From positions 1-64,000 of the forward strand of contig NZ_WHUF01000009.1 in assembly GCF_009380165.1 (NCBI RefSeq): a stretch of DNA of 64,000 nucleotides, given 5' to 3'. The stretch is from Rugamonas rivuli. GTDB lineage: Bacteria > Pseudomonadota > Gammaproteobacteria > Burkholderiales > Burkholderiaceae_D. The notes under the pieces are model-generated. The model searched no databases and was not told the DNA's origin. It saw only the letters and a list, made by a program, of their open reading frames with translations. Each line of letters opens with the position of its first letter. Position 1 is the first letter of the stretch. Positions 7,936-16,584 of this stretch are shown here, in pieces. The position numbers were made by a program, and so were the translations under genes.

Positions 7936-10068
7936 TTACTCCTGCGGCGTCAGCGCCAGTGCCGCGCTGAAGTCGCCCATCGGCTTGGCGCCGTTGGCGG
8001 CCAGCGCCTTGTCGCGGGTGCTCAGGCCATCGAGCAGCGGCAGGTTGAAGCGGCGGGTGATGGCGCGCAGGATGGAGGCCGAATCGTACTGCGTGTGATC
8101 GACCGTACCCTTCTTCACATAGGGCGAGACGATGATGGCCGGCACGCGCGTGCCCGGACCCCAGCGGTCGCCTTTCGGCGGGCTGGCGTGGTCGTAGAAG
8201 CCGCCGTTCTCGTCGTAGGTGACGATGACCAGCATGTTCTTCCACTGCGGGCTCTTCTTCAGCTTGGCGATGACGTCGGCGATGTGGGCGTCGCCGTCGG
8301 CCACGCTGGCGTAGCCGGCGTGCTGGTTCAGATTGCCCTGCGGCTTGTAGAAGGCCACCGGCGGCAGGGTGCCGTTGGCGGCGTCGGCGACGAACTGGCT
8401 GTCATAATCCTTCAGGTGCGCCGCGCGGTAGGCCGGGAACTTGACCGGATCCATATTGGCGAAGTAATTGAACGGCTGGTGGTGGAACTGGAAGTTGGGC
8501 GGGTTGCCGATGGTGCCGCGGGTGGCGCCGGTGGTGGCGGCCGTGGTGTCCTTCCAGGCGCCGGCGTACCAGGCCCAGTCGATGCTCTTGCCGGTCAGCA
8601 GGTCGCCGATGTTCTTTTGCGTCTGCGGCGGCAGCGTGTTGGACTTGGCCGTGTCGGCATACAGATGGGTGCTGTCGTCGGCGGCGTAGCTGTTGCTGCT
8701 CGGCTGGTACGGCGGCTGCATGGTGTTGACCGCGTAGAACATGCCGGTCGCGTCGGCCGGCGTGATGGCGCCGTCGTTGGCGTAGGCCGGCGCGCCGTTC
8801 AACACGCTGGACGGCGCCGTGGCCGACGGCGTCAGGCGCACGAAGTTGCCCTTGGCGTCGACATCGATCTTGGCGATCGCGCCCTTGGCCACCGAGGTGT
8901 CGGCGTTCGGGTACTGCGGCGCGCAGGCGCAGATCAGGTACTGGTGGGTCAGGAAGGAACCGCCGAAGGCGCCGATGAACAGGTTGTCGGCCAGCGCGTA
9001 CTGTTTGGCGATGTCCCACATCTTCATCTTGCTGCCGTCGTAATAGCCCATGGTCAGGCCGCCGGCGTCGGAATAGGCCGCGAACTTGTCGTTGGCGCCG
9101 CCGTTGATCTGCATCTGGTTGTTGTAGAAGCGGTGCACCAGGTCGCGCGTGATGACCGATTGCGCCATGTACAGCGGGCTGTTGACGTCGTCGATCTGGA
9201 ACGGCTTGTTGGCCATGCCCACCGTCTGCGCCTGCGTGATGACCACGCTCTGGCCGGCGGCCGTCATGCCGCTCCAGGTCGGCGGCAGCGCCGGCAGCGT
9301 GCTGTTGTCGTAGTCCTTTTGCGCCACGTAGGCGCTGGTGGCGCTCGGGTTCACGCCCGGCACGCCGTTGGCGCCGGGGAACAGGCCGTACAGATTGTCG
9401 AAGCCGCGGTTTTCCGCGTAGATGACGACGATGTTCTTGATGTTGTTGAGCGCCAGGCCCGAGGCCAGCGTGGCGGCGATGTCGGCCGGCGCGGCCAGCG
9501 TGCTGGCGGCGGCGATGACGTCGGTGACGCCGGCGCTCTCGGCTTTCAGCTTGGCCTGGTCGTCGCCGGACAGCTTGTTGACGTCGGCCAGCAGGCTGGC
9601 CTCGGCCACGCCCAGCTTGGCGGCCAGCTTGCTGCTGGCGGCCGCGAAGTCGCCGCCGTTGCCATCCATGATGCTGGCCAGTTCGGTGGTGATGGCGCTG
9701 ACGATGGCGGTGTGGCCGTCCGGCGCGCGGAAGATCAGTTTTTGCGCGACCTTGCTGCCGGCGTCGCCGACGGCATCGTGGCGGATGGCGTCGGTGCCGA
9801 CCGTCACCAGCAGCGCGCCCTTGTCGGTGCCGGTCAGCGCGAAGGCGCCGTCGGCGCCGGTGCGCACCGACGACGAGCCGCTGTCGCAGCTCAGTTTGAC
9901 GGTGGCGCTTTCCAGGCAGACCACGGCGTTTTCATAATAGCTGCCGACCACCTGGCCTTTGAGGGTGGGCACGCTGTCGGAGGAACTGCCGCAGGCGACG
10001 AGGCCGGCGGCCAGGCCGATCGACGTCAACATCAGGGGCAGCGGGCGCATCGGGTTCAGTTTCATCAT
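7936..10068 (-). CDS. Secreted lipoprotein phosphoesterase (acid phosphatase / phospholipase C family)
   Basis: The protein has 710 residues with a lipoprotein signal peptide (LAAGLVAC, acylated Cys26). A carboxypeptidase-regulatory-like or Ig-like segment follows, then the phosphoesterase domain of the AcpA/PlcC type. Active-site regions are visible: IVVIYAENRGFDNLYG near the start of the domain carries the nucleophile and metal ligands, and VIVTYDENGGFYDH near the end carries the Asp/His pair. The family hydrolyses phosphomonoesters or phospholipids outside the cytoplasm. The N-terminal extension before the catalytic domain is longer than in plain acid phosphatases. A Pho-box-like triple repeat lies in the divergent promoter region. 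Phosphatase or phospholipase activity cannot be separated by eye. Confidence 0.85.
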   Translation of the reverse strand: MMKLNPMRPLPLMLTSIGLAAGLVACGSSSDSVPTLKGQVVGSYYENAVVCLESATVKLSCDSGSSSVRTGADGAFALTGTDKGALLVTVGTDAIRHDAVGDAGSKVAQKLIFRAPDGHTAIVSAITTELASIMDGNGGDFAAASSKLAAKLGVAEASLLADVNKLSGDDQAKLKAESAGVTDVIAAASTLAAPADIAATLASGLALNNIKNIVVIYAENRGFDNLYGLFPGANGVPGVNPSATSAYVAQKDYDNSTLPALPPTWSGMTAAGQSVVITQAQTVGMANKPFQIDDVNSPLYMAQSVITRDLVHRFYNNQMQINGGANDKFAAYSDAGGLTMGYYDGSKMKMWDIAKQYALADNLFIGAFGGSFLTHQYLICACAPQYPNADTSVAKGAIAKIDVDAKGNFVRLTPSATAPSSVLNGAPAYANDGAITPADATGMFYAVNTMQPPYQPSSNSYAADDSTHLYADTAKSNTLPPQTQKNIGDLLTGKSIDWAWYAGAWKDTTAATTGATRGTIGNPPNFQFHHQPFNYFANMDPVKFPAYRAAHLKDYDSQFVADAANGTLPPVAFYKPQGNLNQHAGYASVADGDAHIADVIAKLKKSPQWKNMLVIVTYDENGGFYDHASPPKGDRWGPGTRVPAIIVSPYVKKGTVDHTQYDSASILRAITRRFNLPLLDGLSTRDKALAANGAKPMGDFSAALALTPQE

Positions 10069-10161
10069 CTTGCCTTGAGGGTGGGATCAAAGCGCCTCAT
10101 GCTAGGTTTGAAATATTTCAGGATGATGAATTTTCATGTTTCCCTTTGTATCCTTTCCTAT

Positions 10162-10190
10162 CCGTCATGTAGCGGTCACGCAATGGTCAC
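10162..10190 (+). promoter_or_regulatory. Candidate Pho box: three 7-mers at exact 11-bp spacing
   Basis: CCGTCAT at 10162, CGGTCAC at 10173 and TGGTCAC at 10184 are each separated by 4 bp. That is the layout of PhoB sites (direct 7-bp repeats, CTGTCAT consensus, 4-bp spacers). The first copy matches the consensus at 6 of 7 positions, and the others at 5 and 4. It lies 94 bp upstream of the phosphoesterase start and 23 bp upstream of the peroxidase start, in the peroxidase orientation. A phosphate-regulated phosphoesterase would make sense, but the orientation favours the other gene. This is a prediction from pattern only. Confidence 0.45.
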
Positions 10191-10212
10191 GTCATGCTGC
10201 TAGGCTGGCGGC

Positions 10213-11448
10213 ATGAAAACGATATATATAGTTCTCGCCGCCGCGCTGCTGGCCGCCTGCCAGAAGCAGCCGCCCGCCGCCCCTGCCGCCCCCGCCACCG
10301 TCCCCGCCGCCTACGCCCCCAGCCTGAAGCGCCAGCCCGGCGTGGCGGAGCTGACCGCGCTGGGGCGCGCCATGTTTCACGAGCCCAGCCTGTCGGCCAG
10401 CGGTCGCCTCAGCTGCGCCAGCTGCCACAGCCCCGAGCACGCCTACAGCCCGCCCAACCGGCTGGCGGTGCAGCTGGGAGGCGGCGACGGCGCCACGCCG
10501 GGCACGCGGGCCGCGCCATCGCTGAAGTATCTGCAGACGGTGCCGCCGTTCACCGAGCACTACCACGACGACGATGGCGACGACAGCGTCGACGCCGGCC
10601 CCACCGGCGGCTACAACTGGGACGGGCGGGCGCGCTCGGCGCACGAACAGGCGCGCGGGCCGCTGCTGTCGGCGCGCGAGATGGGCAACCGCGACGACGC
10701 CGCCGTGGTGGCGCGGCTGCGCGTCGGCCCGCTGGCGCCGCAGTTCCGCACCACCTTCGGCGACGACATCTTCGACCATGACGACGCCGCCATGCGCGCC
10801 GCGCTGATGGCGCTGGAAGTGTTTCAGGAAAGCCCGGCCGAGTTCTACCCGTACACCAGCAAGTACGACGCCTACCTGCGCAAGCAGACCACGCTGACGC
10901 CGCAGGAAGCGCGCGGGCTGGCGCTGTTCAACGACGAGGGCAAGGGCAATTGCGCGTCCTGCCACATCAGCCGTATCGCCCAGGGCGGCGGCTTCCCGCA
11001 GTTCACCGACTACGGCCTGATCAACCTGGGCGTGCCGCGCAACGGCAAGCTGGCGGTCAACGCCGACCCGCAGTATTTCGACCTCGGCCTGTGCGGCCCG
11101 GACCGCAGCGACCTGCGCGAGCACCGCGAGTACTGCGGCCGCTTCCGCACGCCGTCGCTGCGCAACGTCGCGCTGCGCCAGGTGTACTTCCACAACGGCA
11201 GCTTCGACAGCCTGGAGCAGGTGGTGCGCTTCTACGCGCAGCGCGACACCGCGCCGCAGAAATGGTATCCGCGCGGCGCCGGCGGCAGCGTCCGCAAGTT
11301 CGACGACCAGCCGGCCGGCCTGGACGGCAACGTCAACATGGAAGCGCCGTTCGGCGGCAGGCCCGGCGGCAGGCCGGCGCTGAACGAGCGCGAGATCGCC
11401 GACGTGGTCGCATTCCTGAAGACACTGACGGACGGTTACAAACCTTAG
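10213..11448 (+). CDS. Di-heme cytochrome c peroxidase family lipoprotein
   Basis: The protein has 411 residues with a lipoprotein signal peptide (LLAAC). Two c-type heme sites of identical sequence CASCH lie at residues 68-72 and 247-251, the usual spacing of bacterial di-heme peroxidases (CcpA/MauG superfamily). The C-terminal half has the expected RTPSLRNVALRQVYFHNGSF stretch and a final helix (LNEREIADVVAFLKTL). It may reduce hydrogen peroxide in the periplasm or act in oxidative modification. An unusual acidic insert (HYHDDDGDDSVDAG) follows the first heme region. There is no clear ribosome site before the ATG, and the candidate Pho box lies immediately upstream. Confidence 0.88.
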   Translation: MKTIYIVLAAALLAACQKQPPAAPAAPATVPAAYAPSLKRQPGVAELTALGRAMFHEPSLSASGRLSCASCHSPEHAYSPPNRLAVQLGGGDGATPGTRAAPSLKYLQTVPPFTEHYHDDDGDDSVDAGPTGGYNWDGRARSAHEQARGPLLSAREMGNRDDAAVVARLRVGPLAPQFRTTFGDDIFDHDDAAMRAALMALEVFQESPAEFYPYTSKYDAYLRKQTTLTPQEARGLALFNDEGKGNCASCHISRIAQGGGFPQFTDYGLINLGVPRNGKLAVNADPQYFDLGLCGPDRSDLREHREYCGRFRTPSLRNVALRQVYFHNGSFDSLEQVVRFYAQRDTAPQKWYPRGAGGSVRKFDDQPAGLDGNVNMEAPFGGRPGGRPALNEREIADVVAFLKTLTDGYKP

Positions 11449-11495
11449 TAAAAGTGTCATAGAATGCGGGATCCGTTTTTTACAGAAACCCGTAC

Positions 11496-14156
11496 ATGAC
11501 ATATACCAAGCAGTTGAGCATCGCCGCCGTGGTGCTGGCCATCGCCGGCGGCGGCGCCTTCGTCGCGCTGCGCGGCACACCGCCGGCCGCCGCGCCCGCC
11601 GCCGCCGCGGTGGCCGGCGCCACGCCCGAACTGATGCCGGAGCTGCACGCCATGCTTGCGGCCTACCGCAAGATCATCGTGCTGCTGGCCGACGAAAAGA
11701 CGCTGTCCGAGTCCGACCGCAAGGCCGCCGGCCAGGTCGGGCAATCGCTGTTCCACGAAAACCTGGAGCGCCTGAGCAAGGTGCAAGCCATGCTGGCGCG
11801 CACCCAGGCGCTGCCGCCGGCGCAGCGCGACGCCGCCGACGATGGTCTGCTGTCGTACATCGAATCGGCCGCCGACCTGTACGACGCCGACCGCCTGGCC
11901 TTCCGCGAAGTGCTGCTGTCGCTGCAAAAGCTGGCGGCCGCCGACCAGACGCTGCCCGCGATCAAGCTGCACAAGCGCGTCAGCGAAGACCTGGCGGCGC
12001 TGGAGGATATCGAGAAGCAGTACGACAAGGAAATCAACGACATCTTCTCGCGCTTCGACACGCGCGCCATCACGCCCAAGCGCGAACGCTGGGACGACTA
12101 CGTGGCCCACCTGCGCAAGCTGTACGGCCGCGAGCAGATCATGAAGGATTACGGCGTCATCGTGCCGTACCCGGAGCCGCCGAAGTCGGCGGAGCAGGAA
12201 GTGCAGGCCAAGGAAATCTTCGGCAACGCGCTGCCGCCCAAGACCGTGGTGCTGACCTTCGACGATGGCCCGCACAAGAGCTACACCGAGGAAGTGGCGG
12301 CCATCCTCAAGCAGTACAACGTGCCGGGCGTGTTCTTCCAGGTCGGCCAGAACCTGGGCAAGCTCGACGCGCAGGGCAAGCAGACCTTGAGCGCCAACGC
12401 CGCCGAGAGCCGGCGCCTGATCGACGCCGGCCATACCGTGGGCAACCACAGCTTCAGCCACGCGCTGCTGTCCAAGCAGCAGGGCCAGCAGCTGTACGGC
12501 GAGATCGCCAACGCCGACCAGCTGTTGAAGGCCACCGACGCGCGCCGCTCGGACCTGTTCCGCTTCCCCTACGGCGCCCACAATGCCGAAGGGCTGAGCA
12601 TCCTGTCCAAGCTGGGCCTGCGCTCGGTGATGTGGAATATCGATTCGCTGGACTGGGCCGACCCGGTGCCGAGCTCGATCGCCAACCGCGTGCTGACCAC
12701 CTTGAGCAAGGAGCAGCGCGGCATCATCCTGTTCCACGACATCCACGAGCGCAGCGTCAAGGCGCTGCCGCTGGTGCTCGATAAATTGATCGCCGACGGC
12801 TACAGCTTCGCCGCCTGGGACGGCCACGAATTCAAGGTGGCGCACGGCGGCCGGCCGGAGCCGGAAAAGATCGCCGTCAGCACCGGCTACGCCAACAGCT
12901 ACGCGGTGGTCATCGGCATCAACGATTACCAGAAGTGGCCCAAGCTGCAGTACGCGGTGCAGGATGCGAAGGCGATCCGCGACACGCTGGTCAACCGCTT
13001 CGGCTTCGCCGGCGAGCGGGTGTTCACGCTGTCCAACGGCGAAGCCACGCGCAACAACATCCTGGCGCTGTTCCACGACAAGCTGGCCGACGCCCAGCTG
13101 AAGAAGGACGACCGCATCTTCGTGTTCTTCGCCGGCCACGGCGCCACGCGCCAGCTCAGCTCGGGCCGCAACCTCGGCTACATCATCCCGGTCGATTCCG
13201 ACCCGCAGCAGGTCAGCGTCGACGCCATCCCGATGACCGACTTGCAGAACATCGCCGAAAGCCTGAACGCCAAGCACGTGCTGTTCGTCATGGACGCCTG
13301 CTACAGCGGCCTGGGGCTGACGCGCGGCGGCGGCAACAGCGCCTTCCTGCGCGACAACGCGCGCCGCCTGGGGCGGCAGATGCTGACCGCCGGCGGCGCC
13401 GACCAGATGGTGGCCGACGGCGGCCCGAACGGCCACTCGGTGTTCACCTGGACCTTGCTGCAAGCCTTGAACGGCAAGGCCGATCTGAACGGCGACGGCC
13501 TGATCACCGCCACCGAGCTGGCGGCCTATGTGGCGCCGGCCGTGGCCAGCGTGTCGCAGCAGACGCCGGCGTTCGGCAGCCTGCCCGGTTCCGAGGGCGG
13601 CGAGTTCGTGTTCCAGCTGCCGGCCGAGGCGGAGTTCCTCAGCGCGCAGTCGGCGCAGCTGTCGGCGGACGCGATCGCCCTGAACAGCAAGCTGGACAAG
13701 GGGCGCGACCAGAAGGCCGACGGCAACACAGTGCTGGTCAAGAACCTGCAGGGCGAGGAACAGAAGATCGCCGCGCCCAAGCCGGTCGACGCGTCGAGCC
13801 GCCAGCTGGCGCAGCGCGCCAACGACAAGGGCTTGCAGCTGTACAAGGAGAAGCAGTACGCGCAGGCGGAAGCGGCGTTCACCGAAGCGCTGAAGTACCG
13901 TCCCGACTTCGGCCTGGCGGCCAACAACCTGGGCTTCGTCTACTACAAGCAAGAGAAGTACGCCGAGGCGGCGCGCTGGTTTGAAAACACGCTGCAGATC
14001 GACACTTCGCGCGCGATCGCCTACCTGAACCTGGGCGACGCCCGCATGCACCTGGGCGACAGCGACAAGGCGAAGAAAGCCTACGCCAGCTTCCTCGAGC
14101 TGGCGCCCAACCACGCCAACGCCGGCTACGCCAAAGAGCAGCTGAAAAAGCTATGA
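11496..14156 (+). CDS. Polysaccharide deacetylase (NodB)-caspase-TPR fusion protein
   Basis: The protein has 886 residues. An N-terminal hydrophobic segment (about residues 8-25) marks export or membrane anchoring. A helical region follows, then a NodB-type deacetylase domain with TFDDGP near residue 254, the metal-ligand HTVGNHSFSH at 313, RFPYGAHN and a closing ILFHDIHE. A caspase-like (C14) domain starts near residue 469 with YAVVIGINDY. It has His548 in FFAGHG and Cys602 in MDACYSG, the intact catalytic dyad. An EF-hand-like DLNGDGLITATE follows, and the last ~110 residues are TPR repeats. Each part is well known, but the combination is not familiar to me. It overlaps the next gene by ATGA. 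Confidence 0.85.
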   Translation: MTYTKQLSIAAVVLAIAGGGAFVALRGTPPAAAPAAAAVAGATPELMPELHAMLAAYRKIIVLLADEKTLSESDRKAAGQVGQSLFHENLERLSKVQAMLARTQALPPAQRDAADDGLLSYIESAADLYDADRLAFREVLLSLQKLAAADQTLPAIKLHKRVSEDLAALEDIEKQYDKEINDIFSRFDTRAITPKRERWDDYVAHLRKLYGREQIMKDYGVIVPYPEPPKSAEQEVQAKEIFGNALPPKTVVLTFDDGPHKSYTEEVAAILKQYNVPGVFFQVGQNLGKLDAQGKQTLSANAAESRRLIDAGHTVGNHSFSHALLSKQQGQQLYGEIANADQLLKATDARRSDLFRFPYGAHNAEGLSILSKLGLRSVMWNIDSLDWADPVPSSIANRVLTTLSKEQRGIILFHDIHERSVKALPLVLDKLIADGYSFAAWDGHEFKVAHGGRPEPEKIAVSTGYANSYAVVIGINDYQKWPKLQYAVQDAKAIRDTLVNRFGFAGERVFTLSNGEATRNNILALFHDKLADAQLKKDDRIFVFFAGHGATRQLSSGRNLGYIIPVDSDPQQVSVDAIPMTDLQNIAESLNAKHVLFVMDACYSGLGLTRGGGNSAFLRDNARRLGRQMLTAGGADQMVADGGPNGHSVFTWTLLQALNGKADLNGDGLITATELAAYVAPAVASVSQQTPAFGSLPGSEGGEFVFQLPAEAEFLSAQSAQLSADAIALNSKLDKGRDQKADGNTVLVKNLQGEEQKIAAPKPVDASSRQLAQRANDKGLQLYKEKQYAQAEAAFTEALKYRPDFGLAANNLGFVYYKQEKYAEAARWFENTLQIDTSRAIAYLNLGDARMHLGDSDKAKKAYASFLELAPNHANAGYAKEQLKKL

Positions 14157-14467
14157 AAAAATCCAAGGCCGACCTGGACGTGATCAGCATAGGCATCGCG
14201 CTCGCCACCTTCGTGCTGGCGGCGCTGGCGATGTCGGGCAGCCTGTCGGGCGGGGCCTCGCAGTGCGGCGACTTCGGCTTCACCTGCCTGGGCAACGCCA
14301 TGATCGTGCTGGTGCTCGGCACGCTGGCCGGCTTCGTCACCGCCGTCATGGGGCTGATCCTGGCGCGCTGGCGCTCCTGGTACGGCTGGCTGGGCCTGTT
14401 CCTCAACGGCCTGCCGGCGGTGTTCATCTGCGGCTGGCTGCTGCTGGTGTTCGTGGCGCGCGGCTAG
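14153..14467 (+). CDS. Small inner-membrane protein, three predicted transmembrane helices
   Basis: The protein has 104 residues, and its ATG overlaps the stop of the deacetylase-caspase gene, so the two are co-translated. Hydrophobic helices are seen at about residues 10-28, 44-66 and 74-100. One short loop between the first two carries two Cys (QCGDFGFTC) that could pair in the periplasm. No family is recognised. Coupling suggests it anchors or assists the upstream fusion protein, which is inference only. Confidence 0.7.
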   Translation: MKKSKADLDVISIGIALATFVLAALAMSGSLSGGASQCGDFGFTCLGNAMIVLVLGTLAGFVTAVMGLILARWRSWYGWLGLFLNGLPAVFICGWLLLVFVARG

Positions 14468-14488
14468 GCCGGCCCGCGGCCCGGGGCT

Positions 14489-15091
14489 TCAGGCTTCGTT
14501 CCAGTCGTATTCCATCTGCAGCGCGGTGCGGGCGGCCAGCTCGCGGCCGGCCAGCCGCTCGACCAGATGCAGCGACATGTCCATGCCGGCCGAGATGCCG
14601 CCGCTGGTGACGATGCGGCCGTTGTCGATCCAGCGCCGTTCGCCGGCCACCGTCAGGCGCGGGAAGGCGGCGCGCAGGTCGGCGATGTCTTCCCAGTGCG
14701 TGGTCACTTCGTGCCCGTCCAGCAGCCCGGCCTGGGCCAGCAGGAAGGCGCCGGTGCACACCGACGCCACCAGCTCGCAGGCGGGCGCGGTCGCGGCGAT
14801 CCAGCGTATCACTTCCTGCTTGTCCTGCTCGGCCGCGACCACGCCGCCCGGCACGATCAGCACGTCGAGCGGGCCGGCGTTGCCGAAGTCCGCCTCCGGG
14901 AACACGCTCAGGCCGGCGCGCGCGCGCAGCATGGCGCTGCGCTGGCCGATGGTGCGCACGCGGAACGGCGCTGCCGATCCCGGCGCCAGCTTGGCCGCCA
15001 CCCGGGTGGCGCAGGTGAACACTTCGTAGGGTCCGGCGAAGTCGAGCACTTCAACGTCGTCGAAGACATAGATGCCGATGGTGCGTGTCAT
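14489..15091 (-). CDS. DJ-1/PfpI family protein
   Basis: The protein has 200 residues. The ATG at 15091 is preceded by AGGGAG, which favours it over an upstream ATG at 15115. It starts with the family strand TIGIYVFDDVEVLDFAGPYEVF and has the nucleophile elbow VCTGAFLLAQAG with the conserved Cys after a Val. A Glu near the N-terminus (in FDDVEVLDF) fits the usual Glu-Cys pair. Relatives include isonitrile hydratase and intracellular amidase-like proteins. It is divergent from a GlxA-type regulator that carries the same domain, a common arrangement in which the regulator controls the enzyme. Confidence 0.88.
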   Translation of the reverse strand: MTRTIGIYVFDDVEVLDFAGPYEVFTCATRVAAKLAPGSAAPFRVRTIGQRSAMLRARAGLSVFPEADFGNAGPLDVLIVPGGVVAAEQDKQEVIRWIAATAPACELVASVCTGAFLLAQAGLLDGHEVTTHWEDIADLRAAFPRLTVAGERRWIDNGRIVTSGGISAGMDMSLHLVERLAGRELAARTALQMEYDWNEA

Positions 15092-15172
15092 GGTAGCTCC
15101 CTTGAATAGATGCATCCATCATGCCCGCGCGGCGGTTGACACAAATGACATTCATGGTTGAATATCTGCCAT

Positions 15173-16156
15173 ATGAAACCCATCGACATCTGGCTGCTGG
15201 TCTACCCCGGCTTCGTGCTGCTGGACGCCACCGGCCCGGCGCAGGTGTTCGCCAGCGCCAACGACGAGGCGCGCGACGCCGGCCTGCCCGAGCCCTATCG
15301 CATCCGCATGATCGCGTCCGGCGGCGGGCTGGTGGCGTCCACCGCCGGCGTCAGCGTGATGACGGAGCCGCTGCCCCGGCGCAGCCTGGCAGGATCGACC
15401 CTGATCGTGGCCGGCGGCCGCGGCCTCGAACGGGGCGACAGTGCGGCGCTGGAGCCGGCCAATGTGCGCTGGGTGCGGCGCGCGGCGTTGGGCGCAAGCG
15501 GCGTGCGCCGTTGCTGCGCGGTGTGCACCGGCGCCTTCGTGCTGGCGCAGGCCGGCCTGCTGCAAGGCCGCAGCGCCGTCACGCACTGGATGGATGCCGC
15601 CCAGCTGCAGGCGCAGTATCCGGAGCTGCAGGTGCTGGACGACGCGATCTACGTCAAGGATGGCCCTTACTACACGTCGGCCGGCATCGCCGCCGGCATG
15701 GACCTGGCATTGAGCCTGGTCGAGGAAGACCAGGGCCGCGGCGCGGCGCTCGACACGGCCAAGCGGCTGGTGGTGTTCTTCAAGCGCCCCGGCGGCCAGC
15801 GCCAGTTCAGCTCCGAGCTGCTGGCCCAGGCCGACCCGCAGGGCTTGCACGGCCAGCTGACCGACTGGCTGCGGCCGCGCCTGAAGCGGCAGATCGACGT
15901 CGAGCAGATGGCGGCGGCGTTCGCCGTCTCGGTGCGCACCCTGCACCGGCGGCTGCAGCAGGAGGCGGGCGTGTCGCCGGCCCAGCTGCTGCTGCGGCTG
16001 CGGATGGAGGCGGCCTGCGGGCTGCTGGAGCGGCCCGGCATGAGCGTCAAGCGGGCCGCCAGCCAGAGCGGCTTCGGCAACGAGTACAATCTGCGGCGCG
16101 CGTTTTCCGCGCAGCTGGGCGTGGTGCCCAGCGCCTACCAGCAGCGCTTCGGCTGA
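15173..16156 (+). CDS. GlxA-family transcriptional regulator (DJ-1/PfpI sensor plus AraC HTH)
   Basis: The protein has 327 residues. Residues 1 to about 190 form a DJ-1/PfpI-like sensor with RCCAVCTGAFVLAQAG in the place of the nucleophile elbow. Residues from about 225 hold the AraC-type double helix-turn-helix (EQMAAAFAVSVRTLHRRLQQ, then VKRAASQSGFGNEYNLRRAF). I chose ATG 15173 (MKPIDIW) over an ATG at 15158 because the family starts at that strand. There is no ribosome site before it, and a TTGACA at 15136-15141 is close enough that the mRNA may be leaderless. It probably controls the divergent DJ-1 gene. Confidence 0.88.
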   Translation: MKPIDIWLLVYPGFVLLDATGPAQVFASANDEARDAGLPEPYRIRMIASGGGLVASTAGVSVMTEPLPRRSLAGSTLIVAGGRGLERGDSAALEPANVRWVRRAALGASGVRRCCAVCTGAFVLAQAGLLQGRSAVTHWMDAAQLQAQYPELQVLDDAIYVKDGPYYTSAGIAAGMDLALSLVEEDQGRGAALDTAKRLVVFFKRPGGQRQFSSELLAQADPQGLHGQLTDWLRPRLKRQIDVEQMAAAFAVSVRTLHRRLQQEAGVSPAQLLLRLRMEAACGLLERPGMSVKRAASQSGFGNEYNLRRAFSAQLGVVPSAYQQRFG

Positions 16157-16179
16157 AGCCCGACAACCGGACCATACAG

Positions 16180-16584
16180 ATGATGCAGGAATTCGAGAAG
16201 TGGGTGGCGCGCGTGCTGCTGCTCAACAGCGCGCTGGCGCTGGGCGTGAGCCTGGGGCTGCTGGGCGAGCCGCAGCCGGCCGACGCGCTGCCGCTGCTGT
16301 ACGGCGCGGCCATGCTGGGCTTCCTGTCGGCCGTGCTGTCGCTCAAGCGCTGGAAGCTGGGCCTGTGGGGCGGCGCGCTGTATTACGCGCTGCAGCTGGT
16401 CAGCGTCTACCCGTTCGCCGGCGGCTGGCAGTTCGCGGTCAAGGCCGGCGTCAGCATCGGCCTGGTGCTGCGCTTCCACAGCGGCGTGGTGGTGCTCAAC
16501 CTGGTGGCGCTGGCGCTGCTGGCCGCCACCGCCGCCGTGCTGGCGTGGCGCTACCGCGCGCCGAAGACCTGGCCGCCCAGATAG
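16180..16584 (+). CDS. Hypothetical inner-membrane protein, four predicted transmembrane helices
   Basis: The protein has 134 residues. Helices are predicted at about residues 9-25, 37-52, 60-77 and 98-124, with a short basic tail. No family is recognised. It starts 23 bp after the GlxA regulator on the same strand, and its 3' end overlaps the convergent protease gene by 34 bp. The composition is consistent with real coding, and the hydrophobic pattern is regular. Its role is unknown. Confidence 0.68.
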   Translation: MMQEFEKWVARVLLLNSALALGVSLGLLGEPQPADALPLLYGAAMLGFLSAVLSLKRWKLGLWGGALYYALQLVSVYPFAGGWQFAVKAGVSIGLVLRFHSGVVVLNLVALALLAATAAVLAWRYRAPKTWPPR

